A stretch of DNA of 64,000 bases from Corylus avellana (GCF_901000735.1 NC_081547.1:3162001-3226000), one strand, 5' to 3'; counted from the first letter of the stretch, positions 38,304-51,145 are shown. Numbers and translations: made by a program. Notes: a model not told the origin generated them from the sequence alone.

Positions 38304-38850
38304 CTATTTGATCCTATTTCATTCTTCTCATCTCCATCATCTTCATAATCAGTATAGTACTCCCAGTCGTGGGTCAATCGCATAAAGTGGTGAACAAAGT
38401 GGATATTTATGATCATTTTGATCTTATTAAGAACTTGTTTCTTGGGTGGGGTATGTAAAAAATAATTCTTTTGGCATTGCAATCCGCAATTTCATTCAAT
38501 TGAAAGTTCTGCTTTTTCCAATATTATTACTGGTTTTTTTTTTTCCCCTTTTTTTGGCGTGTATCGTTTTATTACATGGAATTGCAACAAGGATATATAA
38601 CGGATAAAAGTGCACTTCAAATTGGGTTAATTAAGTTTATATAATATCATCCTTGCATAGAAGAAGAGGAATTCAAAACTATTTTGGACCCGTGTAAATT
38701 TCAACGTACTACAAATTAATGAACCCTAAAATTGTATTGTTTGGGGGAAAATCTTTTACAAAATTGCAAGATTGCACAACATGAATATATGTAGGATCAT
38801 TTGTATGGGCTGCACATGAACTCTTCAAGCATTTGGTTGACTAAGAATTT
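38304..38850. other. 3' flank of the IRX15-type gene
   Basis: Probable 3' UTR and poly(A) region followed by AT-rich DNA. No other feature is visible. Confidence 0.45.
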
Positions 38851-39026
38851 GTTTGGCATTGCGATCTCATAAATAAAAACTACATTTTAAAACTAAATTG
38901 CAGAAAATTGATTGTTTAATATTGAATTTTTAAAAAATTGTGATTTGAAAACGAAAAAATAGTTTGTGTTTTCAAATTGTAGGTAAGGAAGTGCTTTTTG
39001 AAAGTCAAACCGTAATTTTGCCAAAC
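38851..39026. mobile_element. Probable MITE
   Basis: The left end is GTTTGGCATTGCGAT and the complement of the right end is GTTTGGCAAAATTACGGTTT. The GTTTGGNAATTGC-like terminus resembles that of the MITE at 12561-12814. Inverted similarity beyond the first ~10 bases is weak, so this is tentative. Confidence 0.45.
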
Positions 39027-39072
39027 ACTTAGTTGCGTTTCTAAAAGTCTTTTCTTTTTCTTTTTTAATCGT

Positions 39073-40085
39073 AAACCCAAGAGAAGCGTGATTAATTTAT
39101 AATGTAGCAGCCACAAAATAGATCCGGATTCTCTCCTGTCTATAATGGACAGAACCAGATCATCTCTAGTCCAAAATGGACTAGAGAGTATCTACTTCAT
39201 GGCTAGGATTAATTATTTAAAGAAATCTTAGGTCCACAAATGATATATCGGTATTCATAATAAAAAAATATTATTTAAGGTTTTAAATTAATTAATTAAA
39301 AAAAAACAAAAAAAAAGGTTGGCTGGCCACCCCCAACTTAATTACAAAATGGGGCCATGGGGGTGACTGAACCACCCTGAGGGCATATATATATATAGTT
39401 CGGCCACCCCCTATTTTGCAAGTTGGGGGTGGCCATTGGGCCAACCGCTACCCAAAATCGGGTGGGTAGCCACCCCATTCTTTTCTATTTTTTTTTTAAA
39501 AAAAAACTTAAATAATATTTTATTATTATTTTTATTATAAGTAATTGTGTCTCATTTGTGGCCCTATGCATTTTTAAAAATCATGTTTTTTTTTAAAAAA
39601 AAAAAAAATCACAAACCTAAGAGAAGCATGATTAATTAATAATGTAGCAATTACAAAATGAATCCGGATCCTCTCCCATCCATAATAGCTCTCCAATCCA
39701 AAATAGATTAGAAAATATTCACTTCATGGATATGGTTTCTTTAAATAAATCTTAGGTCTACAAATGAGACACCGGCATTCATAATAAAAAATAATAAAAT
39801 ATTATTTAAGATTTTAAAAAAATTAATTAATTAAAAAAAAAAAGTTGGCTGGCCACCCCCAACTTAATTGCAAAATAGGGGTGGCCGAACCACCCCCAAA
39901 AGCCAACCCTATATATATATATATATGGTGCAGCCACCCCCCATTTTGCAAGTTGGGGGTGGTTGGCTGGCCATTGCTATCCAAAATGGGGTGGGTTTGT
40001 GGGTAGCCACCCCATTCTTTTTTATTTTTTTTAAAACCTTAAATAATATTTTATTATAAGTAATTGTGTCTCATTTGTAACCCTA
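39073..40085. repeat. Tandem pair of ~540-bp units, each with a GC-rich foldback
   Basis: Unit 1 (39073-39612) and unit 2 (39613-~40085) share, in order, AAGAGAAGCRTGATTAATT, AATCCGGATYCTCTCC (GATCCGG in unit 1), ATTCATAATAAAAAA, GTTGGCTGGCCACCCCCAAC, a short TA tract, TTTTGCAAGTTGGGGGTGG, GGGTAGCCACCCCATTCTTTT and AAGTAATTGTGTCTCATTTG. Within each unit the GGCCACCCCCAACTT arm faces AAGTTGGGGGTGG, forming a strong hairpin. Unit 2 is shorter by a few indels. No ORF or target-site duplication was found. Confidence 0.8.
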
Positions 40086-41150
40086 TAATATAAATGCCCT
40101 TCAATTCATTATGGAACAGAATCCTCTTCCGTTCAAATAAATTAGAGAATATCCCGTTAGTTATAATTGATGAGTATTTTTGTATTTTCACTTTTTTGAT
40201 GGGACAAAAATACCTCTTCATTATAATTAACCGGATATTTTGAATATCCTAACTTCACAAAATACAGTATGCAGTTCTTCTTGTCATTACTTTTAATTAA
40301 TTATTCGTTGTATACCAAATTGCAATCACTTCATCAATTAATAAAACAAGAAATCCAGGTTGGCTCAAAAGTAGGCACACCCACTCATGGAAGTTGGGCC
40401 AAGGAGCGTGGAAAACTTGGATGATTCAGCCCACCAGCCCACCACATAATAACACTAATTTATTTGTCTACACATTACAGGAAAACTACTTTGCTAAAAG
40501 AAAATTACTTTCTATTGATAGGGCAACAACAATACAATTATATGCTGTTGATCATCCTGGTTGTTGAAGAAAGACTTTTTTTTTGTGCACAACTATTCTC
40601 TTTAATTATGTTGCTGATACTTGTAGCATCAATATTATTAGAAATTTTTGCATGCATCGGATAGGGAATGAGATAGAAGATTTAAAGTTTTGAGGTATTC
40701 AGACAGCTATTCGAACATGTATTATAAACCTTGTAACATGCATGCACTTTTAAAGTCATTGATTTGTGCTGAGGGAAACAAAAAGCCATTGATTTGTGAA
40801 TGATATTGTCTCCATAATGTAGAGATTCTTGGTTGAAATCATTTACACACAATGCACATCTTTCTTTTTTTTTTTTTTTCAATAATATTTCTTTAATTTA
40901 TAAGTCAAAAAAATATCTAACAGCTTTATTATTTATTATGATAATAACGTTTTTAGGGACTAAATACAATATGAAAACTTTTGATTGCCGCATCATTAAG
41001 AAACCACAATTATTACTTTTTTTTTTTTTTAAAAAAAAAACAGGTTATTCAGATTTTATTATTTGAATGTGCAATTTAGGAGTATCCACTAATTTAAGAT
41101 CTAGACATTATAATATTTGAAAAAACCCACTTGATTTTACCTTGTTATCA
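40086..41150. other. Intergenic AT-rich DNA
   Basis: No gene is visible. Homopolymer A/T stretches occur near 40867-40880 and 41018-41040. Confidence 0.5.
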
Positions 41151-41154
41151 AATT

Positions 41155-41850
41155 ACGAGTGGCAATTTGTGTTAGCGTGTCGGGTTCAGATCGTGTCAAG
41201 ACATGGATATAAATCCATAAAAGTTAACACTAATCCGACTTATTTAATTAAACATATTAAACCCCTTGAATTTAATCCGTTGATTTTGTGTTAAGTTTGT
41301 ATATCGTGTCAAATTTTTTATTTTTTTTTTAACTTGAAGTATGTTTGGTACAGATAATAATAATAATAGTTATTCTTTTAAGAATATGAATGACTATTAA
41401 TAGGAAAATAATGGGTTAGAATGGAATGACCATTCATATTATTTAGTTTTGTGACAACCCATGATTCTTTTACTATAATTACATCAAATTTTTTAAAATG
41501 TTCAAATTTATAAATAAATAAATAATATTAATTTAAAAGAAAACACATGCAAAACATGTTTTGGTGGCCGAGAACCCTAGCAGAACATTGTGGATGGACA
41601 AGACCATCCTCGAGCCATGATAGTGGTTGACTACCCTAGATTGCTTTGAATTTTTTCTATTTTTATAATAAATGTTAGGTCTATTATCTTCAATGAATGG
41701 TAAAATAGCCATTTCCGGAATTATTATTTTATAGTAATAAAAATTATATTATATTAATCAATTTCGTATACTAACGTGTCAGGTTAGGTTCGGATTATAT
41801 CGAATATTTAGGTTAATCTATATATGCCTAAAAATTATGACACTATGAGC
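41155..41850. repeat. Degenerate CGTGTC-type repeat interrupted by an inserted segment
   Basis: The left part (41170-41312) has repeated GTGTCGGGTTC, CGTGTCAAGAC and ATCGTGTC motifs. The right part (41770-41850) resumes with ACGTGTCAGGTTAGGTTCGG. Between them, about 41330-41755 is unrelated AT-rich DNA beginning near AAGTATGTTTGGTACAG. It reads as an old repeat split by a later insertion; boundaries are approximate. Confidence 0.4.
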
Positions 41851-41987
41851 AAACTAGATTAAAAATGGTGACACAAGCTGCCATAGAAAAAAGAGGTAAA
41901 AATACTAGGAGCATCACAAGCGGTTAAACGTCAGGTGGGGGCCACAGAAAGATCTAACGGTGGGGATATCTGCATATAGGATTTTGC

Positions 41988-41995
41988 TAGGGTTT
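41988..41995 (+). promoter_or_regulatory. Telo-box in the PABP promoter
   Basis: TAGGGTTT (complement AAACCCTA) lies 30 bases upstream of the TATA box. Telo-boxes are common in promoters of plant translation-machinery genes, which fits the gene downstream. Function here is inferred. Confidence 0.5.
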
Positions 41996-42017
41996 GGTGG
42001 CACATCTGGTGCGAGTG

Positions 42018-42025
42018 TATAAAAG
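42018..42025 (+). promoter_or_regulatory. TATA box of the PABP gene
   Basis: TATAAAAG sits about 290 bases before the start codon and predicts transcription starting near 42050, leaving a leader of roughly 260 bases that includes the A-rich stretch described separately. Confidence 0.6.
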
Positions 42026-42159
42026 CAAAACCATTTCTTACACAGAGCGGTGCGGTGCCGCCATTGCAGCCCTGCCCTCTCTCGCTATCCTCTGTCATTT
42101 TTCTTTTCATCTATCACCGTGTGAGGTCGTATCTCCGGCCACTTTATCCTCTTTATCCA

Positions 42160-42275
42160 CAAAAAGCACAAAAAACACAAATCTTTCAAAAACAAAAACA
42201 CAAACACAAGGTTTCCTACGTTTTGTTCGGTAGTTTAAGAAAAAATTTACAGAAAAAATTTACAGAAAAAAAGGA
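42160..42275 (+). promoter_or_regulatory. A-rich stretch in the PABP 5' UTR (possible autoregulatory element)
   Basis: Clusters of ACAAAAAACACAAA, AAAAACAAAAACACAAACAC and a repeated GAAAAAATTTACA unit occupy the predicted leader. Animal PABP mRNAs carry A-rich leader sequences through which PABP represses its own translation. A similar role is plausible here but inferred from position and composition only. Confidence 0.45.
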
Positions 42276-42309
42276 GAAGGAGGCAGAGATATATAGGTGA
42301 ATTTACGAG

Positions 42310-45258
42310 ATGGCCCAAGTGCAAGTGCAGCCTCAGCCTCCGGTTTCAAACGGCGTCGTCAGCAACGGAGTGGGCCAGTTCGTGTCCACTTCGTTGTACG
42401 TCGGAGATCTTGACCAGAATGTAACCGACTCGCAGCTCTACGACTTTTTCAGCCAAATGGGTCAGGTGATCTCGGTCCGGGTCTGCAGGGACCTGAGCAC
42501 CCGGCGGTCACTGGGCTACGGTTATGTCAATTACAGCAACCCCCAAGAAGGTTAATCTCCTTTTCTCTTTGGTTTATGTGTCGTTTACTGTGAAATGTTT
42601 GTAAAGTTGAAAGCTTTATGTGTTTTTTGTTTTTGGGTGTCTTTTGGGTAAGGAATAATGGAGGTCTGGATTGTGAATTTTGAGTGTAAAAGTGCATTTT
42701 TTGATTACGTAGTGTGCCATGTGCTCATATTTGCTACTAGTTAGATGATACGATGTTTAGTTTAATATCATCTCCGGAGTTTCGTTATGATGTACATCCA
42801 ATGGCACCAATCAACTTCATAATTTAAGCTAGTTTATGGGTTAAGCCTGCCGTTTGCGTTGATTTGAAACTATGGTTAGCTGCTGTTGTTAATATAGTTT
42901 GCATTGCCATTGTTAATCCAGTTCTGGGCATGAGCGTTTATATGTTGAACTTGAATGGGATACTCACCCCAACTAAACCCAAGTCACTTCAACTACTTAG
43001 GGTTGGCAACATGATATGGTGTAGCGGCTAATTTTTTGTGCTGCTTAATGCATGTCTTTATTTTATGTAATTTGCCTTATACATTATGGTTGTTGGTAAC
43101 AGCGGCACGAGCATTGGATGCTTTGAATTTTACTCCTCTCAATGGCAAGCCAATTAGAATTATGTATTCTTATCGAGACCCTAGCATTCGCAAAAGTGGA
43201 ACAGGGAATATATTTATTAAGGTACTTCAATTTTAAGATTTTGGTGGTTATGTGCTTGGCATGGCACCCTACTAGTTTTAATGGGTGTTTTTTTGTTTTT
43301 AATTATGGACGAATCTAATGTCTGGCTTTTGATTTTGTTATGAAGAATTTGGACAAGGCCATTGACAACAAAGCACTGCATGAGACATTTTCATCATTCG
43401 GGAATATCTTATCTTGCAAGATAGCTACTGATCAGTCAGGTCAGTCTAAAGGATATGGTTTTGTGCAATTTGATAATGAGGAGGCTGCTAAAAATGCCAT
43501 CGAAAAGCTGAATGGCATGCTATTGAATGACAAACAAGTTTTTGTTGGACCCTTTCTTCGTAAGCACGAGAGAGAGTCTGCTACAGATAAAAACAAATTC
43601 AACAATGTGTATGTCAAGAATTTGTCAGAATCAACCTCTGACGAAGATCTGAAGAATTGTTTTGGGGAATATGGAACTATTACCAGTGCTGTCGTTATGA
43701 GAGATGCAGATGGAAAATCTAAATGTTTTGGATTTGTCAACTTTGAGAACTCAGATGATGCTGCTCGAGCTGTTGAAGCTCTCAATGGGAAGAAGTTTGA
43801 AGATAAGGAGTGGTATGTTGGGAAAGCCCAGAAAAAATCTGAAAGAGAGCTTGAATTGAAAGGGGGGGTTGAGCAAAATTTGAAGGAGAAGGTTGACAAA
43901 TATGAAGGACTGAATTTATATGTTAAAAACCTGGATGATAGCCTCACTGATGATAAGCTAAGGGAATTGTTCTCAGAATTTGGTACAATTACTTCGTGCA
44001 AGGTTTGTCGGTAGTCCCTTGATAGCAAATTCATCCTGTTCAAAGTGGTGTGTATCTTCTTTTCTATTTGGTAGCTAATCTCTCTCTCTCTCTCTCTCTC
44101 TTGTTTAATAGGTTATGTGTGATCCTAATGGTATGAGTAGAGGATCGGGATTTGTTGCCTTCTCTACTGCTGAAGAAGCATCTCGAGCTGTGAGTTGATT
44201 TTCTTGTCTGAATTGCGCGTATTCTCTTTATAAACATATTTTCCTGGTCTTATTCTTTCGCACCATTGTATTTCATTTTTAATTATATTGCTGATTTCTC
44301 TTTTTATGGTTGTAGCTCCTGGAGATGAATGGTAAAATGGTTGTTAGCAAACCACTGTATGTTGCCCTTGCACAACGGAAGGAAGATAGAAAAGCAAAGT
44401 TGCAGGTATTCCCTTTTTTTTTTAATTGGCAAGTAACTTGGCACTCCATGGGTTTTGGACTTGTGAAGTTAACTACCATCCCATTCTTATGGGGCTGAAG
44501 TACCATTTGAGCTAAAGCGGTGCATGTTTTTTTTTTTTTTTTGGAAGAATGCTACTATATTGGTGGATTCCGAGGATCTCTGGTGGCTAAAAATCATTGG
44601 AAAATGTTTGATGAACCCATATAGTTTTAATGGCGTTGGCTATGAATGCTCTTCCTGCAACACTTTTTGTCGTTGTGACACATAAAAAAGGAAGGGTTGC
44701 AACAAACAATTGTATTTTTATTCTGGCCGATACTAGGTTTTTCTTTATGGTTTTTGGATAACAAGTGATTCTTAGTTCATACGACATTTCTTTCCTGTCA
44801 AAGGCTGGTCTTGTAGCAATAGGTTGCTTGCTAAGATACTGTTTTATTGTCTCTGTGCAGGCTCAGTTTTCACAAATTCGTCCTGCTGCAGTGACAATTC
44901 CTGTTGCCCCTCGTATGCCCTTATATCAGCCAGGTGCTCCAGGTCTTGGACAGCAACTATTCTATGGTCAAGGCCCTCCAGCTATTATGCCTCCTCAAGT
45001 AATTGCTATTTTCTGCTGTCAATGACTTCTTTTCTATGTCCACACATGGGAAAGTTCTTTTAAACTTATTTTCCCCTATTTATTCTTCCAAGTACTGTTT
45101 GCTTGATTATTACATGGTTCATTATATATTCCGTTCTATATGCTTTACCTGTATATTTCTTACATTGGGTGCCTTTATTTTGTCCCTCTTTTCATTGCAT
45201 TGCTGAAGTTATTTCAGTTACGCTTGCTCCTTGATTTATAACAATGTATTTTATGTGT

Positions 45259-45294
<36 letters not shown>

Positions 45295-46642
45295 GTGTAC
45301 ACACACAGACGTATTATAAGGTTTTTTTTTGTTGGATACTTGCTGTATGGTGACTATGGTTCATTTTTTCACCTTATGTTATGTTGGTTTTTTGTCTTTT
45401 CAGTAATTTTTAGCTGATAAGTTATTGTATTTATTGGTAAATGTATTGGCTCATTTGAGTAGATGAGATAAATAAATGTTAGTTTCCTGTTCTGTTCACC
45501 CCTGCCCTGCAGCCATGTGGCACTCCCATAAGTTGTCCTCGTTGGTTACTATATTGGCCCTAATCTCCTTATGATGATACTATTGTTCCTTGACCATGAT
45601 GTTGCTTTACCCCCCTCCCCCTCCCCACTTTATATTGTTCTGCAAGTTTGAGAAACCTCCTCCTAGAGTCACATTACCATTATACATCTAAATGTCAGCA
45701 AGTGATCCTCGTACTATAAATATTTCAGCCTGGATTTGGGTATCAGCAGCAATTAGTCCCTGGGATGAGGCCAAATTTTTTTGTCCCAATGGTCCAACCA
45801 GGTCAGCAGAACCAGCGTCCAGGTGGCAGGCGATCGGGAGGAGGGATGGGACAACAAAACCAGCAAGCACTCCCACTAATGCAGCCGCAGGTGGGTGCTA
45901 ATCTGTCATTTAACTGTTCTAGTTCTTGATATATCTTGAGAAGCATATATTAATATTGCTTATTAATATTGTAACCTGTTTCTTTTTCATACTGATGTTT
46001 GGTAACAGATGCTTCCTAGGGGACGTGCCTATCGCTACCCTCCTGGTCGTAACATGCCTGATGTTTCCATGACTGGTGTTCCTGGGGGTATGCTCTCTAT
46101 TCCGTATAACATGGGTGGAATGACATTTAGAGATGATTCATTTTCACAATCCATGGGAACTGGGGCTTTGGCTACTGCACTTGCTAATTCACTACCTGAG
46201 CAGCAGAGGACAGTAAGTTTTGTTCGTTTTTTATTTTTTAGTTCATTGCAATAGTTGGCTGGGTTGCTTTTTACTTGAGTATTTTATTTTTGTGGTGATG
46301 ATGCTTCAATGTTATATATCATTTATGTATTTAAACAATTATTATGGTAAAAGTCGCCAATCGTTTTAACCAAAATATATGTTTTATTATTTTTGTGTGC
46401 AGTTGCTGGGTGAAAATTTATACCCACTTGTGGACCAGTTGGAGCATGAAAATGCAGCAAAGGTGACGGGCATGCTCCTGGAGATGGACCAGACTGAGGT
46501 TTTGCATTTACTGGAATCACCAGAGGCCTTAAAAGTGAAGGTTTCTGAGGCCATGGAGGTTTTAAGGAATGTCAATCAGCAGCAGCAAGTCAATAGTCCG
46601 AATGATCAGATGGCCTCATTGTCACTCAGTGACGTTTCTTGA
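42310..46642 (+). CDS. PABP: Poly(A)-binding protein, PAB2/PAB4/PAB8 class
   Basis: Nine exons join in frame to 642 aa: 42310-42550, 43103-43221, 43346-44002, 44112-44189, 44316-44405, 44861-44998, 45729-45890, 46009-46212 and 46403-46642. Four RRMs follow one another: RNP2 motifs LYVGDL (~29), IFIKNL (~117), VYVKNL (~209) and LYVKNL (~312), with RNP1 motifs GYGYVNY, GYGFVQF, CFGFVNF and GSGFVAF. A Pro/Gln/Gly-rich linker (exons 6-8) leads to a C-terminal MLLE domain ([20 protein letters not shown]). The protein coats mRNA poly(A) tails in the cytoplasm, contacts eIF4G and binds PAM2-motif partners through MLLE, controlling translation and decay. Exon 3 alone spans RRM2 to RRM4. Length and order match class II PABPs. 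All domains look intact. Confidence 0.96.
44080..44101. repeat. (CT)n microsatellite in a PABP intron
   Basis: About 11 CT units, ending 11 bases before exon 4, so it forms part of that acceptor's polypyrimidine tract. A second CT run lies in intron 6 near 45274-45293, next to CA repeats. Confidence 0.85.
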
Positions 46643-48500
46643 GTTTTGTAGGTGGGGTCGGTCTGGCTATGAGTTAGCTAGCAGTTTACCTTTTATTAAG
46701 CCCTTGATTTAAACTTAAGCTGTTTTGTCTGTCTTTTGATGCTGTTAAATACAGGGTTTTTTCCTTCTTTTTTTTTTTTTTTTTTTAAAGAATAAGACGG
46801 TTGTTTTAAACTGATATTGAACCTACTGGTATCGTGGCATTAAATTGCTCTCCCCTGGCACCTATTATGAGTTTTGTAATCGTTTTGCATGCCTTTATGC
46901 TGATATGCCTTTTCTGCATTATCATTAAGTCAACTTATTATTTTTGGGTCCAGCAGGAAATTATGCAATTGGTTTACGTATAATATCTAGATGCGGGTTA
47001 CTTCATTCAAGTTTTCGTGTCAGTTCCATTTCTGCTTTTATGAATTGCAACTATTATTTTTGGCGACAAGAGCAATGAATGCAGCTCTTTTGTCAGTCAG
47101 CAATCTGAAGCTGCCAAACAACTCCCGGTTCTCATGGTTGATTGGAAATGGTGGGTGAAAGCTTTTGTTTTTTGGAGGTTACAATCACTAAGCCAATCAA
47201 TTTTTTCCTTGGGAATCTTTAGTGGGGTTGGAATTTTGGGTTTTCTAGCGGAGCAATAGCCCTGTCATGGGCTAGCTTTTGCCGAAGGAAGATGAGCCCA
47301 TGTATGTCTTGTCCAATCCTAACCAGGACTAATCTTGGTAAAAGGGTGTCTCATCAAGGAAAGAGGAAGGAAAGGGTTGGGGACCATAAATTATTCAATA
47401 CCTAGGCAAGAAAAGTAATCCTTCATATGGCTCTCATCTCACTTTCTCTTCTCTATAAATCCCCTCTTCCTTGGTCGGTGCGTCTCCAACTACCATGCGC
47501 GGCTGTTAGGACCACCCGACCTCTAGGTTAGAGAGATTTGATGGGCAAATTGTTTTTAGATTGATGTGATAGCATTTATTGCACTACCACAATGATAAAG
47601 TTTTTTGCACCGCCAGAACAATAAAGTTTTTGGGGGTCCTTGACTAGACATTACCACATCGAGCATAGATAGTGTACCACATCGAGCATAGATGGTGAGA
47701 GTAAAATAGAAGTGTTTCTGAGACAAGAAATACTATCTCTTCCATGATTGAGGAATCTAATTTTATACATTCAACCTTCGTTATTTTACAATTTCAAGAA
47801 ACATAATTGTACTCTATTTGGACCACTTTTTGCTTGATCTTAATTAATAAACCTTATCCTTTAGGACATTTAGGGCAGGTAAGGCTATTATCCCATTATG
47901 TTGCTATTATACTTTTTGTGTGCATTGCCTAAAAATTGGTGTTCTTGATACCGTGTTTGTTTCATAAGAAAGTGCAATTTTGCTCGAGTAATTATGAAAT
48001 TTCTAAAAACTATGAGAACGGCTGAAATCTCCATGTTTTACTAGATGATCCTATATTAAGTTTGAAGATTTTTAGTAGAACATACAGATTTGTTTAGAAA
48101 AACTTAGTAAAATTCTTCTTCTTTTTTCTTTTTGTTGGATGACTCAGTTATTTTCATTGATCACAACATAGGTTCCAATTACAACCAGAGAAAAAAGCAA
48201 ACAACCTAACTACCAAGATTGACTACTATCAATACAATAGAGAACTCAACTTGCTTCTCAATGCAGAATATCAAGATCAAGCCCCCAACTTCCACAGAGA
48301 GCAATATTTACACCATTATACCTTGATATTGTGCCACCAGTAAGTGGCCGGTGCTGTAAACCAACTACATCATTTAAAAATATCATCCTTTTGAAGCATA
48401 TTCTTTCAATTAATATTATACGTTAACTTCAGAAAATCCATCTGATTCTCTGCTGACAAAAGAAATCCAGGGAGAGAGAGAGAGAGAGATGATGGCTTTC
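46643..48500. other. PABP 3' flank and intergenic DNA
   Basis: The first 200-400 bases are probable 3' UTR, including a T homopolymer near 46768-46786. A 23-bp direct repeat (TACCACATCGAGCATAGATR) occurs twice at 47650-47695. A GA tract lies at 48473-48489. No gene is visible. Confidence 0.5.
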
Positions 48501-51106
48501 TTGGCTTGCTTTTCAACCCTATAATGTTGTGTTATTTTATTTGATAGGGACGGTTAAAAGCGATTCTTTTTCAAAGAGAAAAATGGATTATAAAAGTGTG
48601 TGATTCGAATTATTGATTAGTCCGTACAGATATATTCTTTATCATCTCATTAATGTTGGATTGTTAGAAAGTCATTTTTGTCACCCACAGATTCTCATAG
48701 TTTGTGTCGACAGACCAAATCAGCAAAACTTTAAACAAGAAAAGCTGTAGAGTTCCTGTTCTTCTACTATATATATATTTGGCTCCAGAGTCTTATATCT
48801 TTTTGCTGTATTTTGCTGGAATCAAAATCCTTCCCTACAATGTCATCTAAGATTAATGATATTCCAAGGCATGCAGCCCGGTAGATAGTGCATGCACTGG
48901 TGGTGTGGTTGGTAAAAATCAAGTGGAGTGAACGCCCAAGGAGAAGGCGACAGCACACCACATCCACCCAGACCAGGCCTCTGTTAAATCGGCGTGAAAA
49001 ATTTAATGGACTTATTTTCCCAATATTCATGAACTGTTTTTTGGGCTGGAAAAAGAAAGATCCTCAATGTTCTGTCTAGAGAGAGAGAGAGAGAGAATGC
49101 ATTATTGCTTAGTTTTGGTCCTGATAGGACTGCAATGCTTGTGGCCTTTGTACCAATAATTTAGGAACCAACAACTGACACTAAAAGGAAAGTTTTCCAA
49201 AAGAAGGCCAATGAATTAAGTACCTAACATTTTCTGTCCATGGGTGGGACACCTTTCCTAGTGTTAGTGCATTATTAAAGCTTTAACAGCACCCCAACTC
49301 TGCAAGCTTGAATTCTACAACACAAAACACTCAGCTTTTATACATTCTTTGTGGCTAAATGAACTTATATTCCTAGGGTTAGAAACCCAAACCCTACACT
49401 AATATTAATTTTAAAATATAAAACACTCAAATAAATATCTTAAAAAGAGAGGTTATAGGCCCACCTACATTGAGTTAGTAACTTATGATAAAATACCCGT
49501 TTACGTGGAGGAGGTGAGTCCGGTAACTCCTCTCTTATACGCAGAAGGCGAGGATTTAAAAAAATATATAAATCCGTGGTGGCTGGTGTCAAATCAAACA
49601 AACTTATGGGACAAAGCAGATAGAAATCCTTTCCTGCCTGGGTGGCATTTGGCTGGTGTCTCCGTGAAACCTGCTGTTGGTATCAGATGTGGATGCTTAA
49701 TGCTTTCACAAGTCGCATAATTGTGTTGAGAAGGGATAAGTTCTGGGAAAGGACATTAACGGACCCCGCCTTCTCATCATGTAACAAGTTATTTAGACAT
49801 ACACCCCACTTCCTCGTATGAATCGAGTATGTTGCAATCATCAATTACAGTTAAGTTGTTTTTTTTTGGGGGTTTTTTTTTTTAACCGTTAGGAAAAATA
49901 ATTGATCATATATATGAAAAAGCACTGTTTTCTGAATCATTAAACTGAAAAATGTCATTCATATGTGAAAGGGCTGGGCTGCTTAAGCTTAGCTCCACAA
50001 ACTTGTTGCCTTATCTCCACCACAGAAGCCTACTGGTTTGATGGTCCCTCCCCTCCCTCTATTTCCCCTACTTTTTGTTTGAGTTGACAAACCAAGAAGT
50101 AATTGCCGCAAAATGATTGCATATAAAACAAGCAACCTCAGTCTTATAACTCTGGCTTTTCCCCGTGGAGAGTGGCGAGTTGTTGCCCTCATGTCTTTAA
50201 GCCTTGTCCTAGGAAAACCCCAGCATATATATGTTTTGTGCGATATTTACTTTAATTAACAGGAATTGTCCAATCATAGGCCAATTTGGAGCTGGCCGGC
50301 TATGTGCATGGTGGGAGATTCCTGGAGGTGGCTTGTCGGTTTCCACCCATTGGGTCCATAGGATTGGCATCACCATACCAAGGATAAATGGATTGGTAGT
50401 GTCAGTTCAGAGATGGATCTAGAAATTCTCTTTTGTGGGGCCAAATCATATCAATTAATCTCGCTCTCAGCGGCGGCTGCGTATGCCGTTCGATGCTTGG
50501 AGACTTAGAGGTAGCTAGCAGTATGCAGTGATGGTTGGTTGATTGGACACTGTCACATTAGTTCAATAATTTTGTATACGAGTATTTAAAGATTTTGAAT
50601 ATTGTGGCACCCGAGATTTAAGAAATAAGAAATTATCCCACCGTCAAATATATATTACAATTTAAGGGATTGAAATAATTAACCTGTGAATCTAGTAGAG
50701 CAATTACAATGAACCAAATAATATCATTAATTATTTACGTGGTCACATTGATGTGAGATTTTGTATCAAAATTTTGTCTCAATATTCAATGAATCAAAGA
50801 TAATTGTTTGAACTTTCAAATCTTGTTATATATCTAGATGCACGTTTCCCTGATTCTTCTTTTTTTCTTTTACTTATTTGTTTAATTGTGAAAAAATAAA
50901 TTGTTTCTAGGATTAGTTTCCTAAAACAAATGTAAGCCTTGAATAAAGTTTCTTAGGTTTAGAGCTTGCAAACAATCGGTGGCAATGGTAGGTTAGTGGA
51001 TTCTCATTGATGCCCTGGTGCCTAGTGGGGCTAGGTCAAGCTATGTCTCAGTGGCACTCTGCCATGGTTGAAAATAATGAAATTATCAAAGGTTTGTAGC
51101 TCAGAT
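48501..51106. other. Intergenic DNA
   Basis: GA tract at 49079-49095. Near 50405-50445 (AGATGGATCTAGAAATTCTC, GTGGGGCCA) the sequence resembles the end of a common plant repeat. Short open frames around 49505-49720 and 50231-50422 have no recognisable domain. No gene called. Confidence 0.45.

Positions 51107-51143
<37 letters not shown>
51107..51143. repeat. (TA)n microsatellite
   Basis: About 17-18 consecutive TA units between ATCA and CTTCACC; likely length-variable. Confidence 0.92.

Positions 51144-51145
<2 letters not shown>

Noticed and set aside
39317..39447. CRISPR-like or rho-independent-terminator-like hairpins
   Set aside because: This is plant nuclear DNA; the palindromes belong to a tandem repeat element, not to an array with spacers or a terminator.
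43441..44043. 200-codon open frame antisense to PABP exon 3
   Set aside because: Mirror of conserved RRM coding sequence; the sense strand explains it fully.
49505..49720. 71-codon open plus-strand frame
   Set aside because: No domain, no exon partners and no homologue that I recognise.
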